The translations under genes and the position numbers were made by a program. Positions 1 through 5,134 of a DNA stretch of 5,134 nt are shown here, in pieces. The stretch lies in assembly GCA_050743365.1 (NCBI GenBank), contig JBOGFI010000026.1:1-5134 (forward strand). Reading direction: 5' to 3'. The number at the start of each line of letters is the position of its first letter. Position 1 is the first letter of the stretch. The stretch comes from JBOGFI01 sp050743365 (GTDB lineage Bacteria; Actinomycetota; Acidimicrobiia; IMCC26256; JACDBD01). Below the pieces are notes generated by a model. That model was not told the origin of the DNA. It saw only the letters and a program-made list of their open reading frames with translations, and did not search any database.

Positions 1-2
1 CC

Positions 3-134
3 GGGAAGGAAGCGCCCGCCGATGCCCCGGCCACGGTTGAACCGCCCGCCGAGGCCCCTGCCGGGGACGGGCCGGCGGCCGCCACACCCGCAGCCGACGA
101 AGCTGCGCCGGCGGCGGAAGCCGCCGATGGCTGA
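3..134 (+). CDS. rpsB: 30S ribosomal protein S2, C-terminal tail only (5' end outside the window)
   Basis: An open frame enters from the left edge and ends at TGA 132-134. It encodes 43 residues made almost only of Ala, Pro, Glu, Asp and Gly, with no folded core. Identity rests on position: rpsB immediately precedes tsf in most bacteria, and actinobacterial S2 proteins often end in such an acidic Ala/Pro/Glu tail, presumed disordered. S2 is a small-subunit protein on the solvent side near the 30S head/body junction. Its last 8 nt (127-134) overlap the start of tsf (ATGGCTGA), so the two genes are probably translationally coupled. The conserved S2 domain is not in the window, so another protein with a low-complexity tail cannot be strictly excluded. 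Confidence 0.75.
   Translation, partial: GKEAPADAPATVEPPAEAPAGDGPAAATPAADEAAPAAEAADG
109..126 (+). promoter_or_regulatory. Hairpin carrying the tsf ribosome binding site
   Basis: CGGCGGC (109-115) and GCCGCCG (120-126) form a perfect 7-bp GC stem closed by the tetraloop GGAA (116-119), which fits the GNRA class. The only Shine-Dalgarno-like string for tsf, GGAAG (116-120), is the loop plus the first 3' stem base, and the stem ends directly against the tsf ATG at 127. The region is also rpsB coding sequence, so a ribosome finishing rpsB would open the stem. Complementarity and spacing are seen directly. A regulatory role is inference, and the Ala-rich codons GCG and GCC around a GAA codon could produce the palindrome by chance. 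Confidence 0.4.
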
Positions 135-972
135 GTTCGGTGCCAGCGACGTCGCCGCTCTCCGCAAAGCGACCGGCGTCGGGATGATGGATTGCAAGCG
201 GGCGCTCGAGGAGTCGGGCGGCAACCTGGAGGCGGCCAAGGACTGGCTGCGGGCCCAGGGCCTCACGAAGGGGGCCAAGCGGGCTGGGCGCGTCGCCGAG
301 CAGGGCGCGGTCGACGTCGTCGTCGACGGCGCCATCGGGGCCCTGGTCGAGCTGACCTGCGAGACCGACTTCGTGGCCAAGGGGGCCGACTTCACCGGGC
401 TCGTCGCCGCGTTGGCGAGGCAGGTGGCCGAGCACGACGACGCCGACCTCGAGGCGCAGCCCTTGGACGGGGGCACCGTGGGTGAGGCGATCAAGCAGCT
501 CGGCGCCAAGCTGGGCGAGAACGTCGGCCTGGGCCGTGTGAGTCGTTACGAGGCGGGCGACGGGCTGGTCGACGGCTACAAGCACATGCAGAACGAGCGC
601 GGCACGATCGGCGCCCTCGTCGAGATCGGGCGCGTCGACCCGTCAGACCCGAACGCCCGCGAGGTGGCGCACGACATCGCGCTGCACGTGGCGTCGGCGG
701 CCCCGCGCTGGGCGAAACGCGACGAGGTCCCCGCCGACGTGGTCGAGAAGGAGCGCGCGGTCCTCGAGGAGCTGACCCGCAACGAGGGGAAGCCGGAGCA
801 GGCGATCCCCAAGATCGTCGAAGGGCGGCTGAACGGCTACTTCAAAGAGAACGTGCTGGCCGAGCAGGGCTTCGTCCGCGACCCGAAGACCACGGTGGCG
901 AAGTTGCTGGCGGGCCTCGGGCCCGACGCCGACCTCCGCCGCTTCGTGCGGGTCAAGGTCGGCGAGGAGTAG
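127..972 (+). CDS. tsf: Elongation factor Ts
   Basis: EF-Ts is the cytoplasmic nucleotide exchange factor that releases GDP from EF-Tu so it can be reloaded with GTP. The 281-residue product is close to the E. coli length (about 283). The N-terminal UBA-like domain (about 1-55) carries the signature TGVGMMDCKRAL at 16-27. The EF-Tu-contacting motif TDFVA lies at 80-84, with Asp81 and Phe82 at the positions known to act in exchange. The C-terminal part has KIVEGRLN and ends FVRVKVGEE. I chose the ATG at 127 because it begins directly before the conserved N-terminus, has GGAAG 6 nt upstream, and overlaps the rpsB stop by 8 nt. The frame stays open upstream to 22, but that stretch encodes Arg/Pro-rich sequence foreign to EF-Ts. 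The next gene, pyrH, follows after 10 nt. Confidence 0.98.
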   Translation: MAEFGASDVAALRKATGVGMMDCKRALEESGGNLEAAKDWLRAQGLTKGAKRAGRVAEQGAVDVVVDGAIGALVELTCETDFVAKGADFTGLVAALARQVAEHDDADLEAQPLDGGTVGEAIKQLGAKLGENVGLGRVSRYEAGDGLVDGYKHMQNERGTIGALVEIGRVDPSDPNAREVAHDIALHVASAAPRWAKRDEVPADVVEKERAVLEELTRNEGKPEQAIPKIVEGRLNGYFKENVLAEQGFVRDPKTTVAKLLAGLGPDADLRRFVRVKVGEE

Positions 973-976
973 GGGG
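971..976 (+). promoter_or_regulatory. Shine-Dalgarno site of pyrH
   Basis: AGGGGG begins inside the tsf TAG stop codon (970-972) and lies 6 nt before the GTG at 983. This supports the GTG as the pyrH start and suggests that pyrH translation is linked to termination on tsf. Confidence 0.6.
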
Positions 977-982
977 CGGCTC

Positions 983-1726
983 GTGCCCGGGAGCCGGTAC
1001 CACCGGGTGGTGCTCAAGCTCTCGGGTGAGGCGTTCGCCGAGCGCGCCACCGGGTTCGGCATCGACGCCGCGGTGGTGCAGCGCATCGCCGAGGAGGTCG
1101 CCGAGGCCCGCGCCGGACTCGGCGTCGAAGTCGCGGTGGTCGTCGGCGGCGGCAACATCTTCCGGGGCCTCGCCGGCGCCGGGCGGGGCATGGACCGCGC
1201 CCGGGCCGACTACATGGGGATGCTCGCGACCGTCATCAACGCGCTCGCGCTCCAGGAGGCGCTCGAATCGGTCGACCAGCCCACCCGGGTGCAGACCGCC
1301 ATCTCCATGGCCCAGATCGCCGAGCCCTACATCCCGTTGCGGGCGATCCGTCACCTCGAGAAGGGGCGGGTGGTCGTGTTCGCGGCCGGCACCGGCAACC
1401 CGTACTTCACCACCGACACCACCGCCGCACTGCGCGCCGCCGAGATCGGCGCCGAGGCGATCCTGAAAGGGACCCATTCGGGGGTCGACGGTGTCTACAG
1501 CGCCGACCCGCGGCTCGACCCGGACGCGGTGAAGCTCGCCGAGGTCAGTCACTTCGAGGTGATCAACCGCGGCCTGAAGGTGATGGACTCGACCGCCATC
1601 ACGTTCTGCATGGACAACCGGCTTCCCATCATCGTGTTCGACGTCACCGCGGCCGGGAACATCCACCGGGCGCTGGTGGGCGAGCCGATCGGTACCCTCG
1701 TGAGCTCGGCGGAGAGCGTGGGGTAG
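983..1726 (+). CDS. pyrH: Uridylate kinase (UMP kinase)
   Basis: PyrH phosphorylates UMP to UDP with ATP (EC 2.7.4.22) in cytoplasmic pyrimidine nucleotide synthesis. In the studied family members it is a hexamer of amino-acid-kinase fold, activated by GTP and inhibited by UTP. The 247-residue product is of usual length. Visible motifs are KLSGEA (12-17), GGGNIFRG (55-62, phosphate-binding loop), DYMGMLAT (76-83, UMP contact and hexamer region), GTGNPYFTTDTTAALRA (136-152) and VDGVYSADP (168-176). The stretch KGTHSGVDG (162-170) appears two residues longer than the E. coli equivalent, a minor loop difference near the nucleotide site. The GTG start is supported by AGGGGG 6 nt upstream and by little sequence before the first beta strand. 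tsf ends 10 nt upstream. frr follows after a 113-nt structured gap. Confidence 0.98.
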   Translation: MPGSRYHRVVLKLSGEAFAERATGFGIDAAVVQRIAEEVAEARAGLGVEVAVVVGGGNIFRGLAGAGRGMDRARADYMGMLATVINALALQEALESVDQPTRVQTAISMAQIAEPYIPLRAIRHLEKGRVVVFAAGTGNPYFTTDTTAALRAAEIGAEAILKGTHSGVDGVYSADPRLDPDAVKLAEVSHFEVINRGLKVMDSTAITFCMDNRLPIIVFDVTAAGNIHRALVGEPIGTLVSSAESVG

Positions 1727-1797
1727 GGCGACATGCGGCAGCGAAGGCCTGCCAGCCCAGGCGGCAGTCGTGAATTGCGCGCAGCGGGCGAACGATC

Positions 1798-1820
1798 GCG
1801 GGCCGGGTATCCCGGCCCGC
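1798..1820 (+). promoter_or_regulatory. Perfect inverted repeat (hairpin) upstream of frr
   Basis: GCGGGCCGGG (1798-1807) and CCCGGCCCGC (1811-1820) are exact reverse complements separated by TAT. RNA from here would form a 10-bp, almost all-GC stem with a 3-nt loop, 19 nt before the frr ATG. No T-run follows (next bases AGTGAGCGAGCG), so a classical intrinsic terminator is unlikely. It could be an attenuator-like or RNA-stabilising element, a protein-binding dyad, or a dispersed palindromic repeat. The rest of the 1727-1839 gap contains two copies of GCGGCAG (1735-1741 and 1761-1767) flanking CTGCC (1749-1753), and a 30-codon open frame (1733-1825). I found no promoter hexamers there. Confidence 0.5.
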
Positions 1821-1831
1821 AGTGAGCGAGC

Positions 1832-1836
1832 GAGGA
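1832..1836 (+). promoter_or_regulatory. Shine-Dalgarno site of frr
   Basis: GAGGA ends 3 nt before the ATG at 1840. The spacer is short but this is the only purine-rich anti-16S match near the start. It favours ATG 1840 over the in-frame GTG at 1822, which has only the hairpin in front of it, and over the ATG at 1852. Confidence 0.45.
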
Positions 1837-1839
1837 AAC

Positions 1840-2409
1840 ATGGCGAGCGAGATGAGGGACCTCGTGTTCGAGGAGTGCCGCGAGAAGATGCGCAAGGCGG
1901 TCGCGCACCTCCAGGACGAGTTCGCCGGGATCCGGACCGGCCGCGCCACCCCCGGGCTGGTCGAGAAGCTGAAGGTCGACTACTACGGCACCGAGGTGCC
2001 TCTCCAGCAGCTCGCCGGCTGCAGACTCCCCGAGCCGCGGATGCTCGTCATCTCTCCCTATGACAAGGGCGCGATGAAGGCGATCGAGAAGGCGATCCAG
2101 GCCAGTGACCTCGGCATCAACCCGTCCAACGACGGTCAGGTGGTGCGGCTCACGTTCCCGGCGCTGACCGAGGACCGCCGCAAGGAGCTCGTCAAGGTGG
2201 TGAAGCACCGCGCCGAGGAGGGCCGCGTGGCCGTGCGCAACATCCGCCGGCAGGCCCGCCACGACCTCGAGGGGCTCGAGCGCGACGGCGAGCTGTCCCG
2301 TGACGAGCTCGACCGGGCCGAGAAGGAGCTCGAGAAGCGCACCCACGACGTCGTGGAGGAGATGGACCAGATGCTCCACCACAAGGAACAGGAGCTGCTC
2401 GAGGTGTAA
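1840..2409 (+). CDS. frr: Ribosome recycling factor (RRF)
   Basis: RRF works with EF-G to split the post-termination ribosome in the cytoplasm. The 189-residue product is near the usual 185. It has the two-domain layout: domain I is the three-helix bundle formed by the N-terminal helix (about 1-30) and the C-terminal part (about 106-189), with domain II inserted between them. Visible signatures are IRTGRATPGL, VDYYGTEVPLQQLA, AIQASDLGINPSNDG, LTEDRRKELVK and VAVRNIRRQA (about 130-139), the last being the Arg-rich helix that contacts 23S rRNA. The C-terminus KEQELLEV closely matches the mycobacterial KEGELLEV ending as I remember it. ATG 1840 is preferred because GAGGA precedes it. ATG 1852 would give 185 residues and cannot be fully excluded. 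The gene sits 113 nt after pyrH and 104 nt before cdsA. Confidence 0.98.
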   Translation: MASEMRDLVFEECREKMRKAVAHLQDEFAGIRTGRATPGLVEKLKVDYYGTEVPLQQLAGCRLPEPRMLVISPYDKGAMKAIEKAIQASDLGINPSNDGQVVRLTFPALTEDRRKELVKVVKHRAEEGRVAVRNIRRQARHDLEGLERDGELSRDELDRAEKELEKRTHDVVEEMDQMLHHKEQELLEV

Positions 2410-2422
2410 CGCTCGCGTCGCC

Positions 2423-2456
2423 CGGGCGAGAAGCCGCAGGTCAGCGGGCGAGAAGC
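2423..2456 (+). repeat. 12-nt direct repeat pair upstream of cdsA
   Basis: CGGGCGAGAAGC occurs exactly at 2423-2434 and 2445-2456, a 22-nt period or about two turns of B-DNA. The first copy overlaps the palindrome TCGCCCGGGCGA (2418-2429). Both lie in the frr-cdsA gap, upstream of a possible -10 hexamer at 2481. Same-face spacing fits a pair of protein-binding sites, but no regulator is known to me. Chance similarity in GC-rich sequence is the alternative. Confidence 0.4.
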
Positions 2457-2480
2457 TCGTCGGCGGCGCTCGCGGGCGTC

Positions 2481-2486
2481 TACCCT
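2481..2486 (+). promoter_or_regulatory. Possible -10 element of an internal cdsA-dxr promoter
   Basis: TACCCT fits the actinobacterial housekeeping -10 pattern TANNNT and stands out in a GC-rich gap. A start about 7 nt downstream would give a leader of roughly 20 nt that just includes the cdsA ribosome binding site. No recognisable -35 hexamer lies 16-18 nt upstream, though many actinobacterial promoters have weak -35 boxes. The call rests on one short motif and its position. Confidence 0.3.
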
Positions 2487-2501
2487 GGTGCCGGACCACC
2501 G

Positions 2502-2508
2502 GGAGGGG
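2502..2508 (+). promoter_or_regulatory. Shine-Dalgarno site that decides the cdsA start
   Basis: GGAGGGG lies 5 nt before the GTG at 2514 and is the strongest ribosome binding site in the window. The other in-frame GTG, at 2508, overlaps this motif and would leave no spacer, so 2514 is the better start. Confidence 0.6.
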
Positions 2509-2513
2509 TGCCG

Positions 2514-4082
2514 GTGTCGGACCACTACGACGACGACGATCTGTACGACGGCGACCCGCGCCGCCGGCGCGATCCGCGGGCGGCGCGACGGCCCGCGTCA
2601 CCCACCCGCGCGAACGAGGGCGTGAGGATCCTCGGTGCCGACGAGGCAGAAGCCGCCATCGACCCCGACGACGCCACCGGTCGCCTGGGCACCGACGAGC
2701 CTCGCGCCGGCGAGACGCTGCCAGCGCCCGACCCCGACCGTGGTCGCGGGGCGCGTTTCCCGCTCCCCGAGGACGACGACGACGCCATCGATCTCGACGA
2801 GCCGGGCGAGGGGCCGAGCTGGTCGGCGGCCTCCGAGGGCCTCGTCGATGAGGAGCCGGCAGGCGCCGGGAGCGGCGAGGTGGCGCTGCCGCACTGGACC
2901 GAGCCACCGACGGGCGAGGTGCCACGGATCCTGCCCGACGTGGAGCCGGCCGAGGTGGCCGAGGACGACCTCGAGTCGTGGGCGTCGGTCAGCGGCAGCA
3001 CCCCCCGCTACCGGGCCGAGGCCGGCGACTGGGCCGAGGGCGACTTCGCCACCCCCGAGTCGCTCAAGGACGACGAGGTCGCGCTGGGCGCCCTCGACGA
3101 GCGCTCGCCCGACGAGGACGAGGAGGAGGACTTCGAGGAGCGGGTGGCGGCCCGCCGGCGGCGCCGCCGCCCACGGGGTGACGCACCGGCGCGGGCGCGC
3201 TCGTGGTCGCGGCGGGGATCGCTCGAGTCGGACGACGAGATGCCGCCGATCCCGATCGGGCCGGCGGCCGACGGCGACCTGACGACCCGGGTCCTCACCG
3301 GCGTCGGGATCGGGGTCGTCTCGCTCCTCCTGCTCGCCGCCGGGCGGGGCCCCGCCACCCTGCTCGTGATGGCGATCGTGGGGCTCGCCGCCTTCGAGCT
3401 GTACGAGGCGTTCCGCCGCGTCGGATACCACCCGGCGACGATCCTCGGGCTGCTGGGATGCGTGTCGATCGTGTGGATCGCCTACAAGGAGGGGCTGGCG
3501 GCGTTCCCACTCGTGACCGCGATCGTCGTCGTCTTCACCTTGCTCTGGTACATGGCCGAGGTGGTGAAGGCCCGGCCCATCGTCAACACCGCCATCACCG
3601 TGTTCGGGTTCGCCTACATCGGCATGCTCGGCGCCTTCGCCGGGCTCCTGCTGGGCGCGCCCGACGGCACCGGCCTCATCATCGGCCTCGCGATCTGCGC
3701 GGTGGGCTACGACGTCTTCGGGTTCTTCATCGGCTCGCAGTTCGGCCGCAGCAAGCTGGCGCCCCGCCTCTCGCCCAACAAGACGTGGGAGGGGCTGTTC
3801 GGAGGGATGGCCGCGGCGGTGATCCTCGGCGGCATCGTCAGCAAGGGCTTCAGCCTCGCACCGTGGGACGGCAAGCTCTCGCACGGGCTCGCGCTCGGCG
3901 TGATCGTGGCGATCATGGCGCCCGTCGGCGATCTGTGCGAGTCGATGATCAAGCGTGACCTCGGCGTGAAGGACCTCGGCACCGTCCTCCCCGGCCACGG
4001 CGGGATCCTCGACCGCTTCGACGCCATCCTCTTCTGCCTGCCGGCCGTCTACTACCTGATCCTCCAACTCGACATCGCGTGA
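2514..4082 (+). CDS. cdsA: Phosphatidate cytidylyltransferase (CDP-diacylglycerol synthase) with long charged N-terminal extension
   Basis: CdsA makes CDP-diacylglycerol from CTP and phosphatidic acid at the inner membrane (EC 2.7.7.41), the branch point to all phospholipids. The 522-residue product has two parts. Residues 1 to about 254 are hydrophilic, rich in Asp, Glu, Pro, Ala and Gly, apparently disordered, with an Asp run near the start and six consecutive Arg at 214-219. Residues 255-522 form the enzyme, with about nine hydrophobic segments (roughly 260-276, 281-300, 308-324, 331-348, 360-381, 386-407, 430-445, 457-472 and 502-518). Catalytic-region features are Asp400 in GYDVFGFFIG, SPNKTWEG (420-427), GDLCES (472-477) and the family signature spanning 477-503 (Ser477, Lys480-Arg481, Lys486-Asp487, His495-Gly-Gly, Asp500-Arg501, Asp503), which matches the known pattern at every position I can recall. 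E. coli CdsA is about 285 residues, so the extension nearly doubles it. The stop overlaps the dxr start by 4 nt. Confidence 0.97.
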   Translation: MSDHYDDDDLYDGDPRRRRDPRAARRPASPTRANEGVRILGADEAEAAIDPDDATGRLGTDEPRAGETLPAPDPDRGRGARFPLPEDDDDAIDLDEPGEGPSWSAASEGLVDEEPAGAGSGEVALPHWTEPPTGEVPRILPDVEPAEVAEDDLESWASVSGSTPRYRAEAGDWAEGDFATPESLKDDEVALGALDERSPDEDEEEDFEERVAARRRRRRPRGDAPARARSWSRRGSLESDDEMPPIPIGPAADGDLTTRVLTGVGIGVVSLLLLAAGRGPATLLVMAIVGLAAFELYEAFRRVGYHPATILGLLGCVSIVWIAYKEGLAAFPLVTAIVVVFTLLWYMAEVVKARPIVNTAITVFGFAYIGMLGAFAGLLLGAPDGTGLIIGLAICAVGYDVFGFFIGSQFGRSKLAPRLSPNKTWEGLFGGMAAAVILGGIVSKGFSLAPWDGKLSHGLALGVIVAIMAPVGDLCESMIKRDLGVKDLGTVLPGHGGILDRFDAILFCLPAVYYLILQLDIA

Positions 4083-5134
4083 ACGCCGGCGCGGCGACGA
4101 ACGTTGTCCTGCTCGGCTCCACCGGCTCGATAGGCACCCAGGCACTCGACGTCATCCGCGGCCACCGCGACCGGTACCGCGTCGTCGCCCTCGCCGCCGG
4201 GCGCAACGTCGAGCTCCTGGCGAAGCAGGCCGCGGAGTTCGACGTCCCCGACGATCTCGCCCGCAGCTGTGTCGACGACTCGGGCGCGCTCGCGGAGCTC
4301 GCCGCCCATCCCGACGGCGACGTTGTCCTCAACGCCGTCGTCGGGTTCGCGGGACTGCCGGCCACGCTGGCGGCTCTCGAGCACGGCAAGCGCCTCGCCC
4401 TCGCCAACACGGAGAGCCTCATCGCCGGGGGACCCGTGGTGTCGGGTGTGCGCCGCGCCGGCGGGGGCGACATCATCCCCGTCGACTCCGAGCACTCCGC
4501 GGTGTACCAGGCGCTGCGGGCCGGCACCCACGACGAGGTGCGGCGGGTTCTCTTGACCGCGAGCGGCGGCCCCTTCCGTGGTCGATCGCGTGAAGAGCTG
4601 GAGCGGGTCACGGTCGCGGACGCTCTCGCGCACCCGACGTGGGACATGGGCGCCAAGATCACGATCGACTCGTCGACGCTGATGAACAAGGGCCTGGAGG
4701 TGATCGAGGCCCACGAGCTCTTCGGCGTCGACTTCGACCGCATCGAGGTCGTCGTGCACCCGCAGTCGATCGTCCACGGAATGGTGGAGTTCACCGACGG
4801 CGCCACCGTCGCCCAGCTCTCACAGCCCGACATGCGGCTCCCGATCGGCCTCGCCCTGGGCGCTCCCGACCGCCTCGACGAGGCGTTCGGCCCGATCGAC
4901 TGGGCCGAGGTGGGCCGCCTCGACTTCGAACCGCCCGACTTCGGCGCCTTCCCCGCCCTCACGCTGGCCTACGAGGCCGGCCGGACCGGCGGCGGGGCGC
5001 CCGCCACCCTGAGCGGGGCCAACGAAGTGGCGGTGGCGGCCTTCCTCGACGGCCAGATTCCCTGGCTCGGGATCGCCGACGTGGTCGCCGACGTGCTTCA
5101 GTACGGGACGGGGAACGTCGCCGAGGTCGAGGAC
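4079..5134 (+). CDS. dxr: 1-deoxy-D-xylulose 5-phosphate reductoisomerase (3' end outside the window)
   Basis: DXR converts DXP to 2-C-methyl-D-erythritol 4-phosphate with NADPH and a divalent metal (EC 1.1.1.267), the committed step of the MEP isoprenoid pathway and the target of fosmidomycin. The frame is open to the window end and gives 352 residues. The family is about 390-400 long, so roughly 35-45 are missing. Motifs are GSTGSIG (13-19, NADPH loop), PVDSEHSAVYQ (134-144, metal ligands Asp136 and Glu138), ASGGPF (161-166, catalytic-region Ser162), HPTWDMG (185-191, flexible-loop Trp188), MNKGLEVIEA (202-211, with Asn203, Lys204 and metal ligand Glu207), HPQSIVHGMVEF and SGANEVAVAAF. The usual ANKESL reads ANTESL, placing Thr at 111. 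The GTG start overlaps the cdsA TGA as GTGA. No Shine-Dalgarno precedes it, so translation probably depends on ribosomes finishing cdsA. Confidence 0.98.
   Translation, partial: MNAGAATNVVLLGSTGSIGTQALDVIRGHRDRYRVVALAAGRNVELLAKQAAEFDVPDDLARSCVDDSGALAELAAHPDGDVVLNAVVGFAGLPATLAALEHGKRLALANTESLIAGGPVVSGVRRAGGGDIIPVDSEHSAVYQALRAGTHDEVRRVLLTASGGPFRGRSREELERVTVADALAHPTWDMGAKITIDSSTLMNKGLEVIEAHELFGVDFDRIEVVVHPQSIVHGMVEFTDGATVAQLSQPDMRLPIGLALGAPDRLDEAFGPIDWAEVGRLDFEPPDFGAFPALTLAYEAGRTGGGAPATLSGANEVAVAAFLDGQIPWLGIADVVADVLQYGTGNVAEVED

Noticed and set aside
22..126. Extended N-terminus for EF-Ts from an ATG at 22
   Set aside because: It would add 35 Arg/Pro-rich residues not found in EF-Ts. In the +2 shifted frame the same bases encode the S2-like tail, and the conserved EF-Ts N-terminus begins at ATG 127.
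1798..1830. Intrinsic terminator between pyrH and frr
   Set aside because: The stem is strong, but the bases after it are AGTGAGCGAGCG with no T-run, and essential frr follows in the same direction without a clear promoter.
1822..1839. GTG at 1822 as the frr start
   Set aside because: Only the hairpin lies in front of it and there is no Shine-Dalgarno. ATG 1840 has GAGGA upstream and gives a length closer to the family.
1549..2925. Open frame of 458 codons on the - strand, opposite pyrH, frr and cdsA
   Set aside because: It crosses three well-supported + strand genes and both gaps, has an Arg/Pro-rich composition and no recognisable domain. It is a GC-driven absence of stops.
3156..3169. 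14-bp palindrome CGGCGGCGCCGCCG in cdsA as an operator site
   Set aside because: It is produced by the run of Arg codons (CGG/CGC) encoding Arg215-Arg219, deep within a coding region, so codon content explains it.
3203..3958. Alternative + strand frame inside cdsA
   Set aside because: Its product is almost entirely Arg, Gly, Asp and His from frame-shifted GC-rich codons, while the cdsA frame encodes membrane segments and catalytic motifs over the same bases.
2598..4145. Long open frame of 515 codons on the - strand, antisense to cdsA
   Set aside because: It lies opposite a CdsA with complete family motifs, and its product is His/Arg/Asp/Gly-rich low-complexity sequence typical of the reverse complement of GC-rich codons. 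No family motif is visible.
3949..4962. Open frames on the - strand opposite dxr
   Set aside because: They are shadows of dxr, whose motifs are continuous in the + frame. The products are Ser/Arg/Ala-rich with no motif.
1..5134. CRISPR array, tRNA, insertion sequence or defence genes
   Set aside because: I saw no regularly spaced long repeats, no tRNA-like cloverleaf, no transposase motifs and no terminal inverted repeats. Apart from the two short gaps, the window is filled by housekeeping genes.

Overview
This window is a high-GC stretch (roughly 70% by eye) holding one co-directional block of housekeeping genes on the + strand: the tail of rpsB (ribosomal protein S2), then tsf (EF-Ts), pyrH (UMP kinase), frr (ribosome recycling factor), cdsA (phosphatidate cytidylyltransferase) and most of dxr (DXP reductoisomerase, cut by the window end). 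The GC-rich codon use, the Ala/Pro/Glu-rich S2 tail, the long disordered N-terminus of CdsA, and the mycobacteria-like RRF and DXR all point to an actinobacterium. The Acidimicrobiia are a plausible class, but the sequence alone does not fix this.

Layout. rpsB overlaps tsf by 8 nt at positions 127-134. tsf and pyrH are 10 nt apart. A 113-nt gap (1727-1839) before frr holds a perfect 10-bp inverted repeat and a possible 30-codon mini-ORF. A 104-nt gap (2410-2513) before cdsA holds a 12-nt direct repeat with a 22-nt period and a TANNNT hexamer that could be an internal promoter. cdsA and dxr overlap by 4 nt (GTGA). No gene-free stretch exceeds 300 nt. I see no tRNA, rRNA, CRISPR array, mobile element or convincing T-tract terminator.

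How the genes fit together. S2, EF-Ts and RRF serve the elongating and recycling ribosome. UMP kinase makes UDP on the way to UTP and CTP. CdsA uses CTP and phosphatidic acid to make CDP-diacylglycerol for phospholipids. DXR makes MEP, the committed intermediate of non-mevalonate isoprenoid synthesis. This growth-linked grouping is widespread in bacteria, and in actinobacteria dxr is usually followed by a site-2 protease (rip1/rseP) and ispG, which I would expect just past position 5134.

I do not see a previously undescribed system. The points worth a second look are small: a Lys-to-Thr change in the conserved ANKES motif of DXR, a 7-bp GGAA-loop hairpin abutting the tsf start codon, the structured gap before frr, the repeat-plus-promoter arrangement before cdsA, and the roughly 250-residue charged extension of CdsA.
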